Assembly: GCA_900544375.1 (NCBI GenBank)
Contig: UQUZ01000029.1
Location: 1 to 32,215, forward strand
Direction of reading: 5' to 3'
Source of the DNA: an uncultured Oscillospiraceae bacterium
GTDB taxonomy: Bacteria; Bacillota; Clostridia; Oscillospirales; Acutalibacteraceae
Length of the DNA: 32,215 nt
This document shows, piece after piece, positions 15,500 through 22,318 of this stretch. Under the pieces are notes generated by a model, which did not search any database, was not told the origin of the DNA, and was given only the letters and a program-made list of their open reading frames with translations. The position numbers and the translations under genes were made by a program. The number at the start of each line of letters is the position of its first letter. Positions within the stretch are counted from its first letter, which is position 1.

Positions 15500-15815
15500 G
15501 TATCGGTTCCGCCCCTGCGCAATGCGGCGGGGGTGGATGAAAAGGGAACACGGTGTGAATCCGTGACAGCCCCCGCTACTGTGTGAAGGACAAATTCCCC
15601 ACCGGCTTGCTGCGCATGTGTATGATGCATAAAAGCCGGGAAAGCGTGATTTTGTATCCGTAGAGATATGAAAAATGCAGGCCGCCATGCGTGGCTTGCA
15701 GACGCTTTTCAGGAGATTGCGGCCGGCTTTATGCTTGCCACAGATCCTGGCCACTGGACAACCTGTCTGGGAAGGCATGGAGAAGGCGGATGATTTCGAG
15801 CCAGGAGACCTGCCG
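15500..15815 (+). promoter_or_regulatory. Cobalamin (B12) riboswitch with an enlarged peripheral arm
   Basis: The conserved cobalamin-riboswitch core is present: GGGAA (15544-15548), hairpin CACGG/CCGTG (15549-15565), the B12-box-like ACAGCCCCCGCTACTGTG (15566-15583) whose CCCCCGC pairs with GCGGGGG at 15527-15533, then CCACTGG (15751-15757), GGGAAGGC (15769-15776), GATGA, and the 3' signature GCCAGGAGACCTGCC (15800-15814). Between ACTGTG and CCACTGG there are 167 nt, several times the usual few tens, holding at least two hairpins (CCGGCTT/AAGCCGG from 15602, and TGCAGGCC/GGCTTGCA from about 15676). It is followed by a terminator and by two genes for predicted B12-binding surface proteins. 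Exact 5' end is approximate. Confidence 0.93.
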
Positions 15816-15933
15816 TGCGCCCGGGGAAACCGCTGTTTCCCTAGAAATGTATCATTCCTTTCGGCGGGAGAGGAAGTATGCGGTGATGGAGCACAGGAGG
15901 AGTTTTCCTTTCCAGGCTTTGTCCCAATACTTT

Positions 15934-15960
15934 GCGAGCCCGAAAAGGGCTCGCTTTTCC
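15934..15960 (+). terminator. Terminator of the cobalamin riboswitch expression platform
   Basis: Perfect 8-bp stem GCGAGCCC (15934-15941) and GGGCTCGC (15947-15954) around GAAAA, followed by TTTTCCTTT. It stands 34 nt before the next start codon, as expected for a B12-repressed OFF switch. The 118 nt between it and the aptamer include a GGGAAAC/GTTTCCC hairpin near 15824-15841. Because no terminator separates 15477 from 15500, it may also end readthrough from the upstream redox operon. Confidence 0.85.
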
Positions 15961-15994
15961 TTTATCGTAATATAATTTGAAGGAGTCGGACAAC

Positions 15995-17179
15995 ATGAAA
16001 AAGACATGGAAACCCATTCTCTCCTTGCTCCTCGCGCTGTGCATCACCGTTAGCACAGCGGCGGGCGCAATCGCTATCGGGCGTGCAAGCGCAGCGGATG
16101 GAGCAGCCAATTGGCTGCTGAAAAATGTGGCCGTAGATCCGGCGGATCAGGAGCCGGACAACATCGTGGATTGGGCGGCTTTCGCCCTTGCAAGAGGCGG
16201 TTACCAAATTGATGGGGATTATTTGCAGTACATCGACGGCGTGGTTAGGGCGAATTTTTCGCAGCTCTATTTAAGCGACTATGCGCGTATCGCGCTGGCG
16301 GTTGCCGCGGCGGGAGGAGATGCCCGCAATGTGGGCGGGCATGATTTGATAGAAGCCATCGCCCAAACGGATTTCACGCGGGAGATTTATACGGACGGCG
16401 TTTCTTTTGCGCTGCTTGCAATGGATTCCATGCGGTATGAGCTTCCGGAAACGGTGCGCAGGGCCGCGGTGGACGCGCTTTGCAGTGCACAACGGGAGGA
16501 TGGCGGCTTTAATTATGCGCTTCGTGTCAATCCGGAGGACCCCTATTCGGTTGATGGAAGCATAGACACGACGGGGCCGGTTCTCGCAGCGCTTGCGCCT
16601 TATCAGGCGGAGGAGAAAACTGCGGGTGTGATTGAGCGGGCGCTCGCCTTCCTGAAGGCCAATCAAAATGTAGAGACGGCAGGTTTTGGCTTTATGGGAA
16701 GCGACAGCGCGGAAACGATCTCGATGGCTATTGTAGGCCTGACCGCACTGAGGATTGACCCTTGCGGGCCGGAATATGTGAAAAACGGAAAAACCATGCT
16801 GGATGCGCTGCTTACCTTCGTCAACCCGGATGGCGGTATGCGCGCATGGGACGGCAGCTCCAACAGCTTGACAACCTATCAATCGCTGAGTGCGCTGGAG
16901 GCTTATGCGCGCTTCGTGGAGAACGGCACAGCGTTTTATGATTTGTCCGATTTAACACGAGAGCCAGAATCCTCTGAAACGGCAAGCACAGCAGAACCAA
17001 CAGCATTGCCTGCTACCCAACCCCAGACAGACAGTGTGCAGGAAAGCGGAACGGAAATGGATAATCCAGAAAATCCATCCACAGGCTCCGGCCTGGCAGT
17101 GGCAGGGATTGCTTCGCTGGCGCTCCTCTCTGCCGGTGCGCTGATGGTGAGCAGAAAGCGGATGAGCGGCGATGAATAA
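15995..17179 (+). CDS. Secreted, wall-anchored alpha-alpha barrel protein (intrinsic-factor N-domain-like / prenyltransferase-repeat)
   Basis: A 394-residue exported protein. Signal peptide at 1-34 (MKKTWKP, then a hydrophobic core ending near AIGRASA). The body (about 35-315) is a series of helical repeats of the terpene-cyclase/prenyltransferase type, with SAQREDGGFNY, DTTGPVLAALAPY, SAETISMAIVGLTAL and LTTYQSLSALEAY. The same alpha6-alpha6 barrel makes up the N-terminal half of vertebrate intrinsic factor and transcobalamin. A Ser/Thr/Glu/Pro-rich linker follows, then NPSTG, a hydrophobic segment and an RKR tail, which is a sortase-like sorting signal. No cyclase DXDD acid motif is evident, so an enzyme is unlikely. 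Start ATG 15995 has AAGGAG at 15980-15985. It is directly under the B12 riboswitch and overlaps the DUF4430 gene by 8 nt, so B12 binding or capture is the inferred role. Confidence 0.85.
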   Translation: MKKTWKPILSLLLALCITVSTAAGAIAIGRASAADGAANWLLKNVAVDPADQEPDNIVDWAAFALARGGYQIDGDYLQYIDGVVRANFSQLYLSDYARIALAVAAAGGDARNVGGHDLIEAIAQTDFTREIYTDGVSFALLAMDSMRYELPETVRRAAVDALCSAQREDGGFNYALRVNPEDPYSVDGSIDTTGPVLAALAPYQAEEKTAGVIERALAFLKANQNVETAGFGFMGSDSAETISMAIVGLTALRIDPCGPEYVKNGKTMLDALLTFVNPDGGMRAWDGSSNSLTTYQSLSALEAYARFVENGTAFYDLSDLTREPESSETASTAEPTALPATQPQTDSVQESGTEMDNPENPSTGSGLAVAGIASLALLSAGALMVSRKRMSGDE

Positions 17180-17909
17180 AGAGAGAAGCTACCGGCGTTT
17201 TTTGGCGCTATGCATTACCCTGCTGCTCCTATTGTTGGCGGCGGGATGTGGCATCATGGAAGGGCCGGAAACGCAGGCGGATACGCAGGCTGTTTCTGAT
17301 TTTGGATATCAGATCACCTCGCAAGCGGATGCCAAGCCGGCCGTATCCGCTTCCACCCTTCCCAGCGAAAGCATCGGAGGCTCCGACTCGCACAGCGCTG
17401 TTACCGCGGGCCAGGGTATAGGGGAAACGGCAACTCGGGCGGTGAAGCCTGAGCCAACGGCTGTGGCGCCCACCACGGAAAGGCCGCAGGAAACTGCCGC
17501 CGTTTCACCCAAGCAGGCGACGGTAGCGCTTGCCGTCACCTGCCGCAATGCTGTGGCGAACGGCATTCAGAACTGGCCTGGCTACAGCGGAATCGTACCG
17601 GCCAACGGCGTGATTTATGAAAACAGCGCGGTTCCCATTGCAGAGGGTGAAACTGTGCTCGACGTGCTAAAAAAAGTGCTGAAAGAGCAGAAAATTCCGC
17701 TTAGTGAAAAGCATGGCTATGTCCGCTCCATCAACGGCCTGAATGAAAAGCTGCGGGGGGAACAGAGCTTTCCCCAAAGCGGATGGCTTTATCAGGTGAA
17801 CGGTGTGTTCCCGAATATGGCCGCCAATCAATATAAGCTACAGGCGGGCGACCGGATGGAATGGGTTTATACCTGCAAGCCCGGAGATACGAAGCGTAAT
17901 ATGCAATAG
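17172..17909 (+). CDS. DUF4430 (transcobalamin C-terminal-like) lipoprotein
   Basis: A 245-residue lipoprotein: positively charged start, Leu-rich core and lipobox AAGC with Cys26. Residues 27-115 are a low-complexity Ser/Thr/Ala/Pro linker. Residues about 120-240 form a DUF4430 domain: ETVLDVLKKVLKEQ, GYVRSINGL, SGWLYQVNGVFPNMAANQYKL and AGDRMEWVYT, closely following the C-terminal beta-domain pattern of transcobalamin and intrinsic factor (GWxYxVNGxxPN ... GDxxEWxYT). That domain closes over cobalamin in the vertebrate proteins. The start codon lies inside the previous gene (8-nt overlap) with no clear ribosome site of its own, so the two are translationally coupled. It sits in the same B12-riboswitch transcript, ended by a 16-bp terminator. 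Confidence 0.9.
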   Translation: MNKERSYRRFLALCITLLLLLLAAGCGIMEGPETQADTQAVSDFGYQITSQADAKPAVSASTLPSESIGGSDSHSAVTAGQGIGETATRAVKPEPTAVAPTTERPQETAAVSPKQATVALAVTCRNAVANGIQNWPGYSGIVPANGVIYENSAVPIAEGETVLDVLKKVLKEQKIPLSEKHGYVRSINGLNEKLRGEQSFPQSGWLYQVNGVFPNMAANQYKLQAGDRMEWVYTCKPGDTKRNMQ

Positions 17910-17927
17910 CATAGGATACGATACCCT

Positions 17928-17975
17928 GCTGGGTGGAGCCGCTTTGAATGGAGCGGTTTCGCCCGGCATTTTTAT
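17928..17975 (+). terminator. Strong Rho-independent terminator of the riboswitch operon
   Basis: A 16-position stem, 17928-17943 against 17952-17967 (outer GCTGGG with CCCGGC; four G-U pairs), 8-nt loop, then ATTTTTATT. It defines the operon as the two B12-related genes only. Confidence 0.88.
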
Positions 17976-17990
17976 TCCCATGTGTGCCAA

Positions 17991-18019
17991 TTGCATTTTT
18001 ATCATAACCGTGCTACACT
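17991..18019 (+). promoter_or_regulatory. Probable promoter of the NAD(P)HX repair gene
   Basis: TTGCAT at 17991-17996, 17-nt spacer, TACACT at 18014-18019 with a TGC extension just before it (extended -10). The boxes are imperfect, but spacing and position between a terminator and the next gene fit. Confidence 0.5.
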
Positions 18020-18046
18020 TGTTCTAAATCGCAAGGGGGTAACGTC

Positions 18047-19594
18047 ATGAGAATTTTAACCGCCGCGCAGATTCGCGCGGTTGAGGAGCGAGCCGTGGAT
18101 ACGGGGCTTGACTATCTGCGGTTGATGGAAAACGCGGGCTCCGCCTGCGCGCGTTTTGTTGCAGAAAAAGCACAGATTACGCTGGAATCCAATACAGCTG
18201 CCACCGTTGTATGTGGAAAAGGCAAAAACGGCGGCGACGGCTTCGTGATTGCACGTAAGCTGTATGACAAGGGCGCTGAGGTGAGCGTTGTTCTTGCGGC
18301 GGGGCATCCGGTTGCTGCGGATGCACTGGAGATGTACACGCGCATGACCGCGCTGCCGATTGAAGTCGTGAACTATGAAACGCAGCGCGATTTGGCGTTG
18401 GAAAAGCTGCGCACGGCGCAGGTACTTGTGGATGCGGTGTTTGGAATTGGATTTTACGGGGATCCGAATGCACAGACCGCCCGGCTGTTTGAAGCGATGT
18501 CCGCTTCGCCTGCGTTGAAGATTGCTGTGGATTTGCCAAGCGGCGTCAACTGCGACGTGAGCCTTGCGCCGGAGTACGCGTTCCATGCCGACTGCACGGC
18601 GGCAATTTCCACGCTCAAACCAGCCCATGTGCTCTATCCGGCGGCTGCATTGAGCGGGGAGGTGAGCGTGGTGCGCATTGGCATCCCGGAGGGCTGCTAT
18701 GAGGATGAGGACGGTATGCTTTTTTCGATTGAGGAAGATGCGGTGCGCAAGTGCTTTACGCCGCGCGATCCGATTTCTAATAAGGGTGATTACGGCCATC
18801 TGCTAAGCGTGTGCGGCAGCCGCAGGATGCCGGGGGCTGCCGTTTTGGCGGCAAAAGGCGCGGTTGCCATGGGCGCAGGGCTGGTTACTGCCGCTTTTCC
18901 GGAAGGGGCATATGCGGCGGTTGCTTCAAAGCTGACGGAGCCATTGCTGCTGCCGCTGCATGAAAACCGTGAGGGGACGTTTGCACAGGCGGCTCTGCCC
19001 GAACTACGCGCGGCGTTGAACAAAGCGAGCGCGGTGCTCATTGGCTGCGGGCTCGGTGTAAATGAGGATACGGTATTCCTGGTGGAAAGGCTTCTGGAAG
19101 AGGCTTCCTGCCCGGTCATTCTCGATGCGGACGGCATAAATATCGCCGCCGCGCATATAGATATGCTAAAGAACAGAAAGGCTCCGTTGCTTCTTACGCC
19201 TCACCCTGGCGAGATGGCGCGGCTGTGTGGCTGCACAGCGGCGGAAATTCAGGCGGACCGCACGGGTGCGGCGCGCAGGTTCGCGCGGGAATATGGCGTT
19301 ACACTGGTGCTGAAAGGCGCGAATACCGTAATTGCCGGAGAAAACGCAGCCTCCCTTTTCGTCAACCGAACGGGCAATCCCGGTATGGCGCAGGGCGGCA
19401 GCGGCGATTTGCTCGCGGGTATGCTTGCCTCCCTTGCGGCACAGGGAATGGAACCGCTCAGAGCGGCCGCAGCAGCGGTTTATCTTCACGGATTGGCAGG
19501 GGATGTCGCTGCAAAGCATTATTCCATGTGCGGCATGACGCCCTCGCTGATGGCGGAGGAATTGGCCGTTCTGCTCAAACGGTTTGGCGGATAG
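18047..19594 (+). CDS. nnrD: Bifunctional NAD(P)H-hydrate epimerase / ADP-dependent NAD(P)H-hydrate dehydratase
   Basis: A 515-residue metabolite repair enzyme. The N-terminal YjeF_N domain (1-210) interconverts R- and S-NADHX/NADPHX; it shows the LMENAG motif and CGKGKNGGDG at 56-65. The C-terminal ribokinase-like domain (about 225-510) dehydrates S-NAD(P)HX using ADP; it shows NKGDYGHLL, a Gly/Ala-rich GAAVLAAKGAVAMGAGLVT helix, TPHPGEMARL and the GNPGMAQGGSGD motif from about residue 443, with the catalytic Asp in GSGD. Both halves look intact. Start ATG has AAGGGGG at 18033-18039. A lipoprotein gene follows 26 nt downstream. Confidence 0.95.
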   Translation: MRILTAAQIRAVEERAVDTGLDYLRLMENAGSACARFVAEKAQITLESNTAATVVCGKGKNGGDGFVIARKLYDKGAEVSVVLAAGHPVAADALEMYTRMTALPIEVVNYETQRDLALEKLRTAQVLVDAVFGIGFYGDPNAQTARLFEAMSASPALKIAVDLPSGVNCDVSLAPEYAFHADCTAAISTLKPAHVLYPAAALSGEVSVVRIGIPEGCYEDEDGMLFSIEEDAVRKCFTPRDPISNKGDYGHLLSVCGSRRMPGAAVLAAKGAVAMGAGLVTAAFPEGAYAAVASKLTEPLLLPLHENREGTFAQAALPELRAALNKASAVLIGCGLGVNEDTVFLVERLLEEASCPVILDADGINIAAAHIDMLKNRKAPLLLTPHPGEMARLCGCTAAEIQADRTGAARRFAREYGVTLVLKGANTVIAGENAASLFVNRTGNPGMAQGGSGDLLAGMLASLAAQGMEPLRAAAAAVYLHGLAGDVAAKHYSMCGMTPSLMAEELAVLLKRFGG

Positions 19595-19620
19595 CCGCCT
19601 TTTGGAAGGATGGTTGCGTG

Positions 19621-20157
19621 ATGAAAAAGGCGAAATGGCTTTGCCTGCTGTTTGTTTGCCTGCTCCTGCTGCCCGCATGCGGCGGCAAGGGCGAGGGTGG
19701 AGGAAAGGGTCAGCCGCCCGCCCTGCCTGCGGAATTTGAGGCGGATATGACGGCGGTGATCTCCGAGCAGACGATCAAAGCGCATATCGTCCGCCATGCG
19801 CTGCTCTCCTGTGAAATCCGGGTGACAGAGCCGAAAATGTTTAACGGCGTTACGATCATTTGGAATGGCGACACCTATCGTGTTGAATATCAATCGATGG
19901 CGTTCGATGTTGATCTGTCACAATTTCCGCAATCCGCTTTAGGCGCGGCGGTGGTGAATTCCATTGAATCGCTCGCGCGGCTGGAATCGCTTGAAATTAC
20001 GGAAAAGGACGGCCAGTGGCACTATGAGGGTGAGTCGAAATCCGGTGCGTTCGAGCTGGTACAGGATGGGGAAACGGGCGCGCTGTTGTCTATTTCCGTT
20101 CCAGTGTGCAAACTGGAGGCGACGTTTACCAATTTCAAGGAGATCAAGGCGAATTAG
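19621..20157 (+). CDS. Lipoprotein of unknown function
   Basis: A 178-residue predicted lipoprotein: MKKAKW, a Leu-rich core and lipobox LPAC with Cys20, then a Gly/Lys-rich spacer (GGKGEGGGKG). The mature region shows alternating short strands (VTIIWNGDTYRVEYQ, WHYEGESKSGAFELVQDGETGALLSISVP) consistent with a LolA/LppX-like or other beta-sheet lipoprotein, but I do not recognise a specific family. ATG 19621 is chosen because it starts the signal peptide and has AAGGA about 10 nt upstream; the reading frame extends far upstream only by chance across the previous gene. Likely cotranscribed with nnrD and ended by the terminator at 20279-20322. Confidence 0.8.
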   Translation: MKKAKWLCLLFVCLLLLPACGGKGEGGGKGQPPALPAEFEADMTAVISEQTIKAHIVRHALLSCEIRVTEPKMFNGVTIIWNGDTYRVEYQSMAFDVDLSQFPQSALGAAVVNSIESLARLESLEITEKDGQWHYEGESKSGAFELVQDGETGALLSISVPVCKLEATFTNFKEIKAN

Positions 20158-20203
20158 CAGATGAACAGCCTTGCAGAATTCACAGCAATATTTACCATAA
20201 TAA

Positions 20204-20243
20204 GGGCGGCCCTTGACCGCCCGCGGGCGCACATAGTGCGCCC
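20204..20243. repeat. Double-hairpin intergenic palindromic repeat
   Basis: GGGCGG/CCGCCC (20204-20222) and GGGCGCAC/GTGCGCCC (20225-20243) lie side by side. GC-rich palindromes ending in GTAGGGGCGC, as on the minus strand here, recur in many gut Clostridia genomes as interspersed repeats. With one copy in this window, calling it a family member is recall, not proof. Confidence 0.5.
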
Positions 20244-20278
20244 CTACTCCGCTTCATAAAAAAATACGCAGAGACCAG

Positions 20279-20322
20279 GGGCTGTTGCAAAATGCAAAGC
20301 ATTTTGCAACAGCCCTCTTTTC
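20279..20322 (+). terminator. Perfect 17-bp Rho-independent terminator
   Basis: Arms 20279-20295 and 20299-20315 are perfectly complementary (GGGCTGTTGC... to ...GCAACAGCCC) around an AAA loop, followed by TCTTTTC. It ends the nnrD - lipoprotein unit. The stretch 20323-20484 to its right has no gene, no antitoxin-like frame and no convincing promoter. Confidence 0.88.
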
Positions 20323-20499
20323 ACAATTCCGGCCGGATGGAATACACTGTATTGTATCGAATATACGCTGCACAAAATCTATAGGAAAAATCGGCGCTTG
20401 AATTTTTGCTCCCCGAAATTCAATCCAAATGTTTAATTGCGCCGTGGCTGGTCAAAAATAGAAATACAAAAACCAAATTCCTTTGGAGAGTGATGAAAC

Positions 20500-20877
20500 G
20501 TGACAATCAAACGGGGAGATATCTATTACGCGGATTTAAGCCCTGTGGTCGGCTCCGAGCAGGGCGGCGTCCGTCCGGTGCTGATCGTGCAAAATGATGT
20601 GGGCAATAAGTTCAGCCCAACGGTTATCGCCGCCGCCATCACCAGCCAGAAGTATAAAACCAATCTGCCTACGCACATTCAGGTGCATGCAAACGATTGT
20701 GGGCTGGCCAAGGATTCCATTGTTTTGCTGGAGCAGGTGCGCACGCTGGACAAACGCCGCCTGCGCGAGCGAATGGGAAACCTTGCACCCGATGATATGA
20801 ACCGCATCAACCGCGCGCTGTCCGTCAGCTTTGGCCTTGGCCCGCGGGAGAGAGAAGACAAAGCCGGGAATACATAA
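20500..20877 (+). CDS. mazF: MazF/PemK-family endoribonuclease toxin
   Basis: A 125-residue MazF (EndoA-like) mRNA interferase, very close to the Bacillus/Clostridium form: IKRGDIYYADLSPVVGSEQGG, VRPVLIVQND, TVIAAAITSQ, LPTHIQV and LLEQVRTLDKRRL. The conserved Arg of RPVL and the Thr/Ser of the AAITS segment, which form the active site in characterised MazF, are present. It starts with GTG, nine bases after GGAGAG (20485-20490). In Bacilli the antitoxin gene lies just upstream; here the 340 bp upstream contain only hairpins and no 70-90-residue frame, so the toxin looks solitary. The last 6 codons overlap a terminator. Confidence 0.93.
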   Translation: MTIKRGDIYYADLSPVVGSEQGGVRPVLIVQNDVGNKFSPTVIAAAITSQKYKTNLPTHIQVHANDCGLAKDSIVLLEQVRTLDKRRLRERMGNLAPDDMNRINRALSVSFGLGPREREDKAGNT

Positions 20878-20889
20878 ATTCCCGGCTTT
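20860..20889. terminator. Bidirectional terminator overlapping the mazF stop codon
   Basis: AAAGCCGGGAAT (20860-20871) and ATTCCCGGCTTT (20878-20889) form a perfect 12-bp stem; the mazF stop is in the loop (20875-20877). The A- and T-rich flanks allow it to stop transcription from both mazF and the convergent peptidase E-like gene, whose stop codon begins at the arm's edge (20889-20891). Confidence 0.85.
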
Positions 20890-21644
20890 CAACTTGTCGA
20901 GCCAGAGAAGCTTTGGAGGCCGGCATCTTTTACACAGGCGGCGAACGATTCGTTTGATTCCACTGTTCTCTGATGCGATGAAATTTTTCTTTGGATTCGC
21001 TCTCCGTTTTTGAATACATAATAGGGTCGGGCGCCGATCACTTCGATTTCTGCCCCGTTGATGCAAATCGTGTCTTCCTCCGGCAGCGCAAGGATGGCTC
21101 TCTGCTTTGAGAGGGCCAGAAGATACTCTGTGCTCTGCCGGTCCTTTTCCGCCGAACGGTTTGTATAGTGGCATAGGAGGGAGAGGCCGTTTAGCACATC
21201 GAAGCCTGCGGTATCCGTCAAATCAGTGCCATTGTTGTCGTCGCATGCGCAGCTATCGATATCCGCGCCGAAGAGGATCGCGCCCGCGCTGCCGCCGAAT
21301 ACAACGCCGTCGTGACGGATATAATCGGCAATTTTTTCAAAGCAGCCGCTTGCTTTCAATCCGGCTAACAGCCGATAGGTGTTTCCACCGCCGAGAAAAA
21401 GCGCGCAATAATTCGCGAAATCCGTCCGATACAGTTCTTCCATGGAAGAGACCATGTTGATCCCGGCAAGTCTCAGCTCTTTGAATTCCTCTGTAATCCA
21501 TGCAAGGCAGCCAGGGTATCGCTCCGGCTCCATAGCAAGCGGAATATATAACAAGGGCTTTGCGTGGTCGATGATTTCGCTGAAGCGTTGGTATGCCAGG
21601 GCGGCTTGGGGCCCGTCCCCACCGCCGTTGAGAAAGAGTTTCAT
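20889..21644 (-). CDS. Peptidase E-like (S51) type 1 glutamine amidotransferase-fold protein
   Basis: A 251-residue protein of the peptidase S51 / dipeptidase E family, which cleaves Asp-Xaa dipeptides or serves as cyanophycinase-like peptidases. It starts MKLFLNGGGDG, contains CALFLGGGNTYRLL, the nucleophile elbow FGGSAGA with Ser119, and the family motif DLTDTAGFDVLNGLSLLCHY with His159. The start at 21644 is favoured by these homologous residues and a GAGGG site upstream; the frame stays open for another 23 codons but those do not match the family. It is the last gene of the minus-strand cluster, 68 nt after the GNAT gene. Confidence 0.88.
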   Translation of the reverse strand: MKLFLNGGGDGPQAALAYQRFSEIIDHAKPLLYIPLAMEPERYPGCLAWITEEFKELRLAGINMVSSMEELYRTDFANYCALFLGGGNTYRLLAGLKASGCFEKIADYIRHDGVVFGGSAGAILFGADIDSCACDDNNGTDLTDTAGFDVLNGLSLLCHYTNRSAEKDRQSTEYLLALSKQRAILALPEEDTICINGAEIEVIGARPYYVFKNGERIQRKISSHQRTVESNESFAACVKDAGLQSFSGSTS

Positions 21645-21712
21645 GCTGGCTTTGCCCTCTCTTTTTTTGTGATTTGCGCTTTGTGGAACGCCGCCGTGAT
21701 CCAATGTGTACA

Positions 21713-22264
21713 TTACAGCGGCCGGAGCATCAAAAGCGCGTCTCGGTAGGAGCCGTCCCGCATTTTCACATCATGGGGCCTGCATCCATATTCTCGGAAG
21801 CCATGTCTCTGATAAAGAGATATGGCCTTTTCATTGTCCGTTAGCACCTCCAGCTCGACCTGCTCATAACCGGCCTGATGGGCGCATTCTAACACCCGAG
21901 GGATCAGGAGACTGGCAATTCCCTGATTCCAATAGCCCTGGAGGACGCTGATGCCGAAACCGCCCCGGTGCCGGTATCGTTCGTGCGAATCGGACACAGG
22001 AAGCACGCTTGCCATCGCAACCAGTTGGTTCTCCACAAACGCGCCGAGCAGAATGCCTTTCGGGTTTTCCTCCTGCTTTTGCAGAATGGTACGTTCCTCC
22101 TCCGGCGTTATTCGGATTTCGTCCGGATAACGGGATAAATTGTCGCTTTCTCCACAGACGCGAACTCGATGCGCAAGCGCCTGCTCCGCGTCTGCGGCGC
22201 ATAAACTGCGCGCGATAATGACAGATCCGTTTTTCAAGGTATGTTCAGATGGAATACATTTCAT
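21713..22264 (-). CDS. GNAT-family N-acetyltransferase
   Basis: A 183-residue acetyltransferase. The acetyl-CoA pocket signature is present as GFGISVLQGYWNQGIASLLI, in which QGYWNQGIA corresponds to the Q/RxxGxG/A loop, followed by a helix and the final strands VELEVLTDNEKAISLYQRHGFREYG, typical of the RimI/RimJ-like branch. Substrate unknown. Two close ATG codons exist: the one at 22264 is chosen since AAAGGAGG lies 9 nt upstream, while the one at 22270 is only 3 nt away. Confidence 0.88.
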   Translation of the reverse strand: MKCIPSEHTLKNGSVIIARSLCAADAEQALAHRVRVCGESDNLSRYPDEIRITPEEERTILQKQEENPKGILLGAFVENQLVAMASVLPVSDSHERYRHRGGFGISVLQGYWNQGIASLLIPRVLECAHQAGYEQVELEVLTDNEKAISLYQRHGFREYGCRPHDVKMRDGSYRDALLMLRPL

Positions 22265-22318
22265 CGCCATGGGCCTCCTTTCACTTGTGTCGGGCACGTT
22301 TTGGATGCCGGTCCGGAT

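Noticed and set aside
15971..15976. TATAAT just upstream of the barrel-protein gene
   Set aside because: A start from it would fall on the ribosome site at 15980-15985 and bypass the riboswitch; no -35 box is found at proper distance.
15675..15980. Open frames of about 100 codons through the riboswitch region
   Set aside because: They overlap the conserved aptamer and terminator, have no ribosome site, and their proteins show no family features.
15995..17179. Terpene cyclase or prenyltransferase enzyme
   Set aside because: The repeat fold matches, but the protein is exported and anchored, no DXDD or zinc-site motif is visible, and the context is B12 regulation.
20406..20597. A 63-codon frame upstream of mazF as antitoxin
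   Set aside because: It overlaps mazF in another frame, has no ribbon-helix-helix or AbrB-like pattern and no ribosome site.
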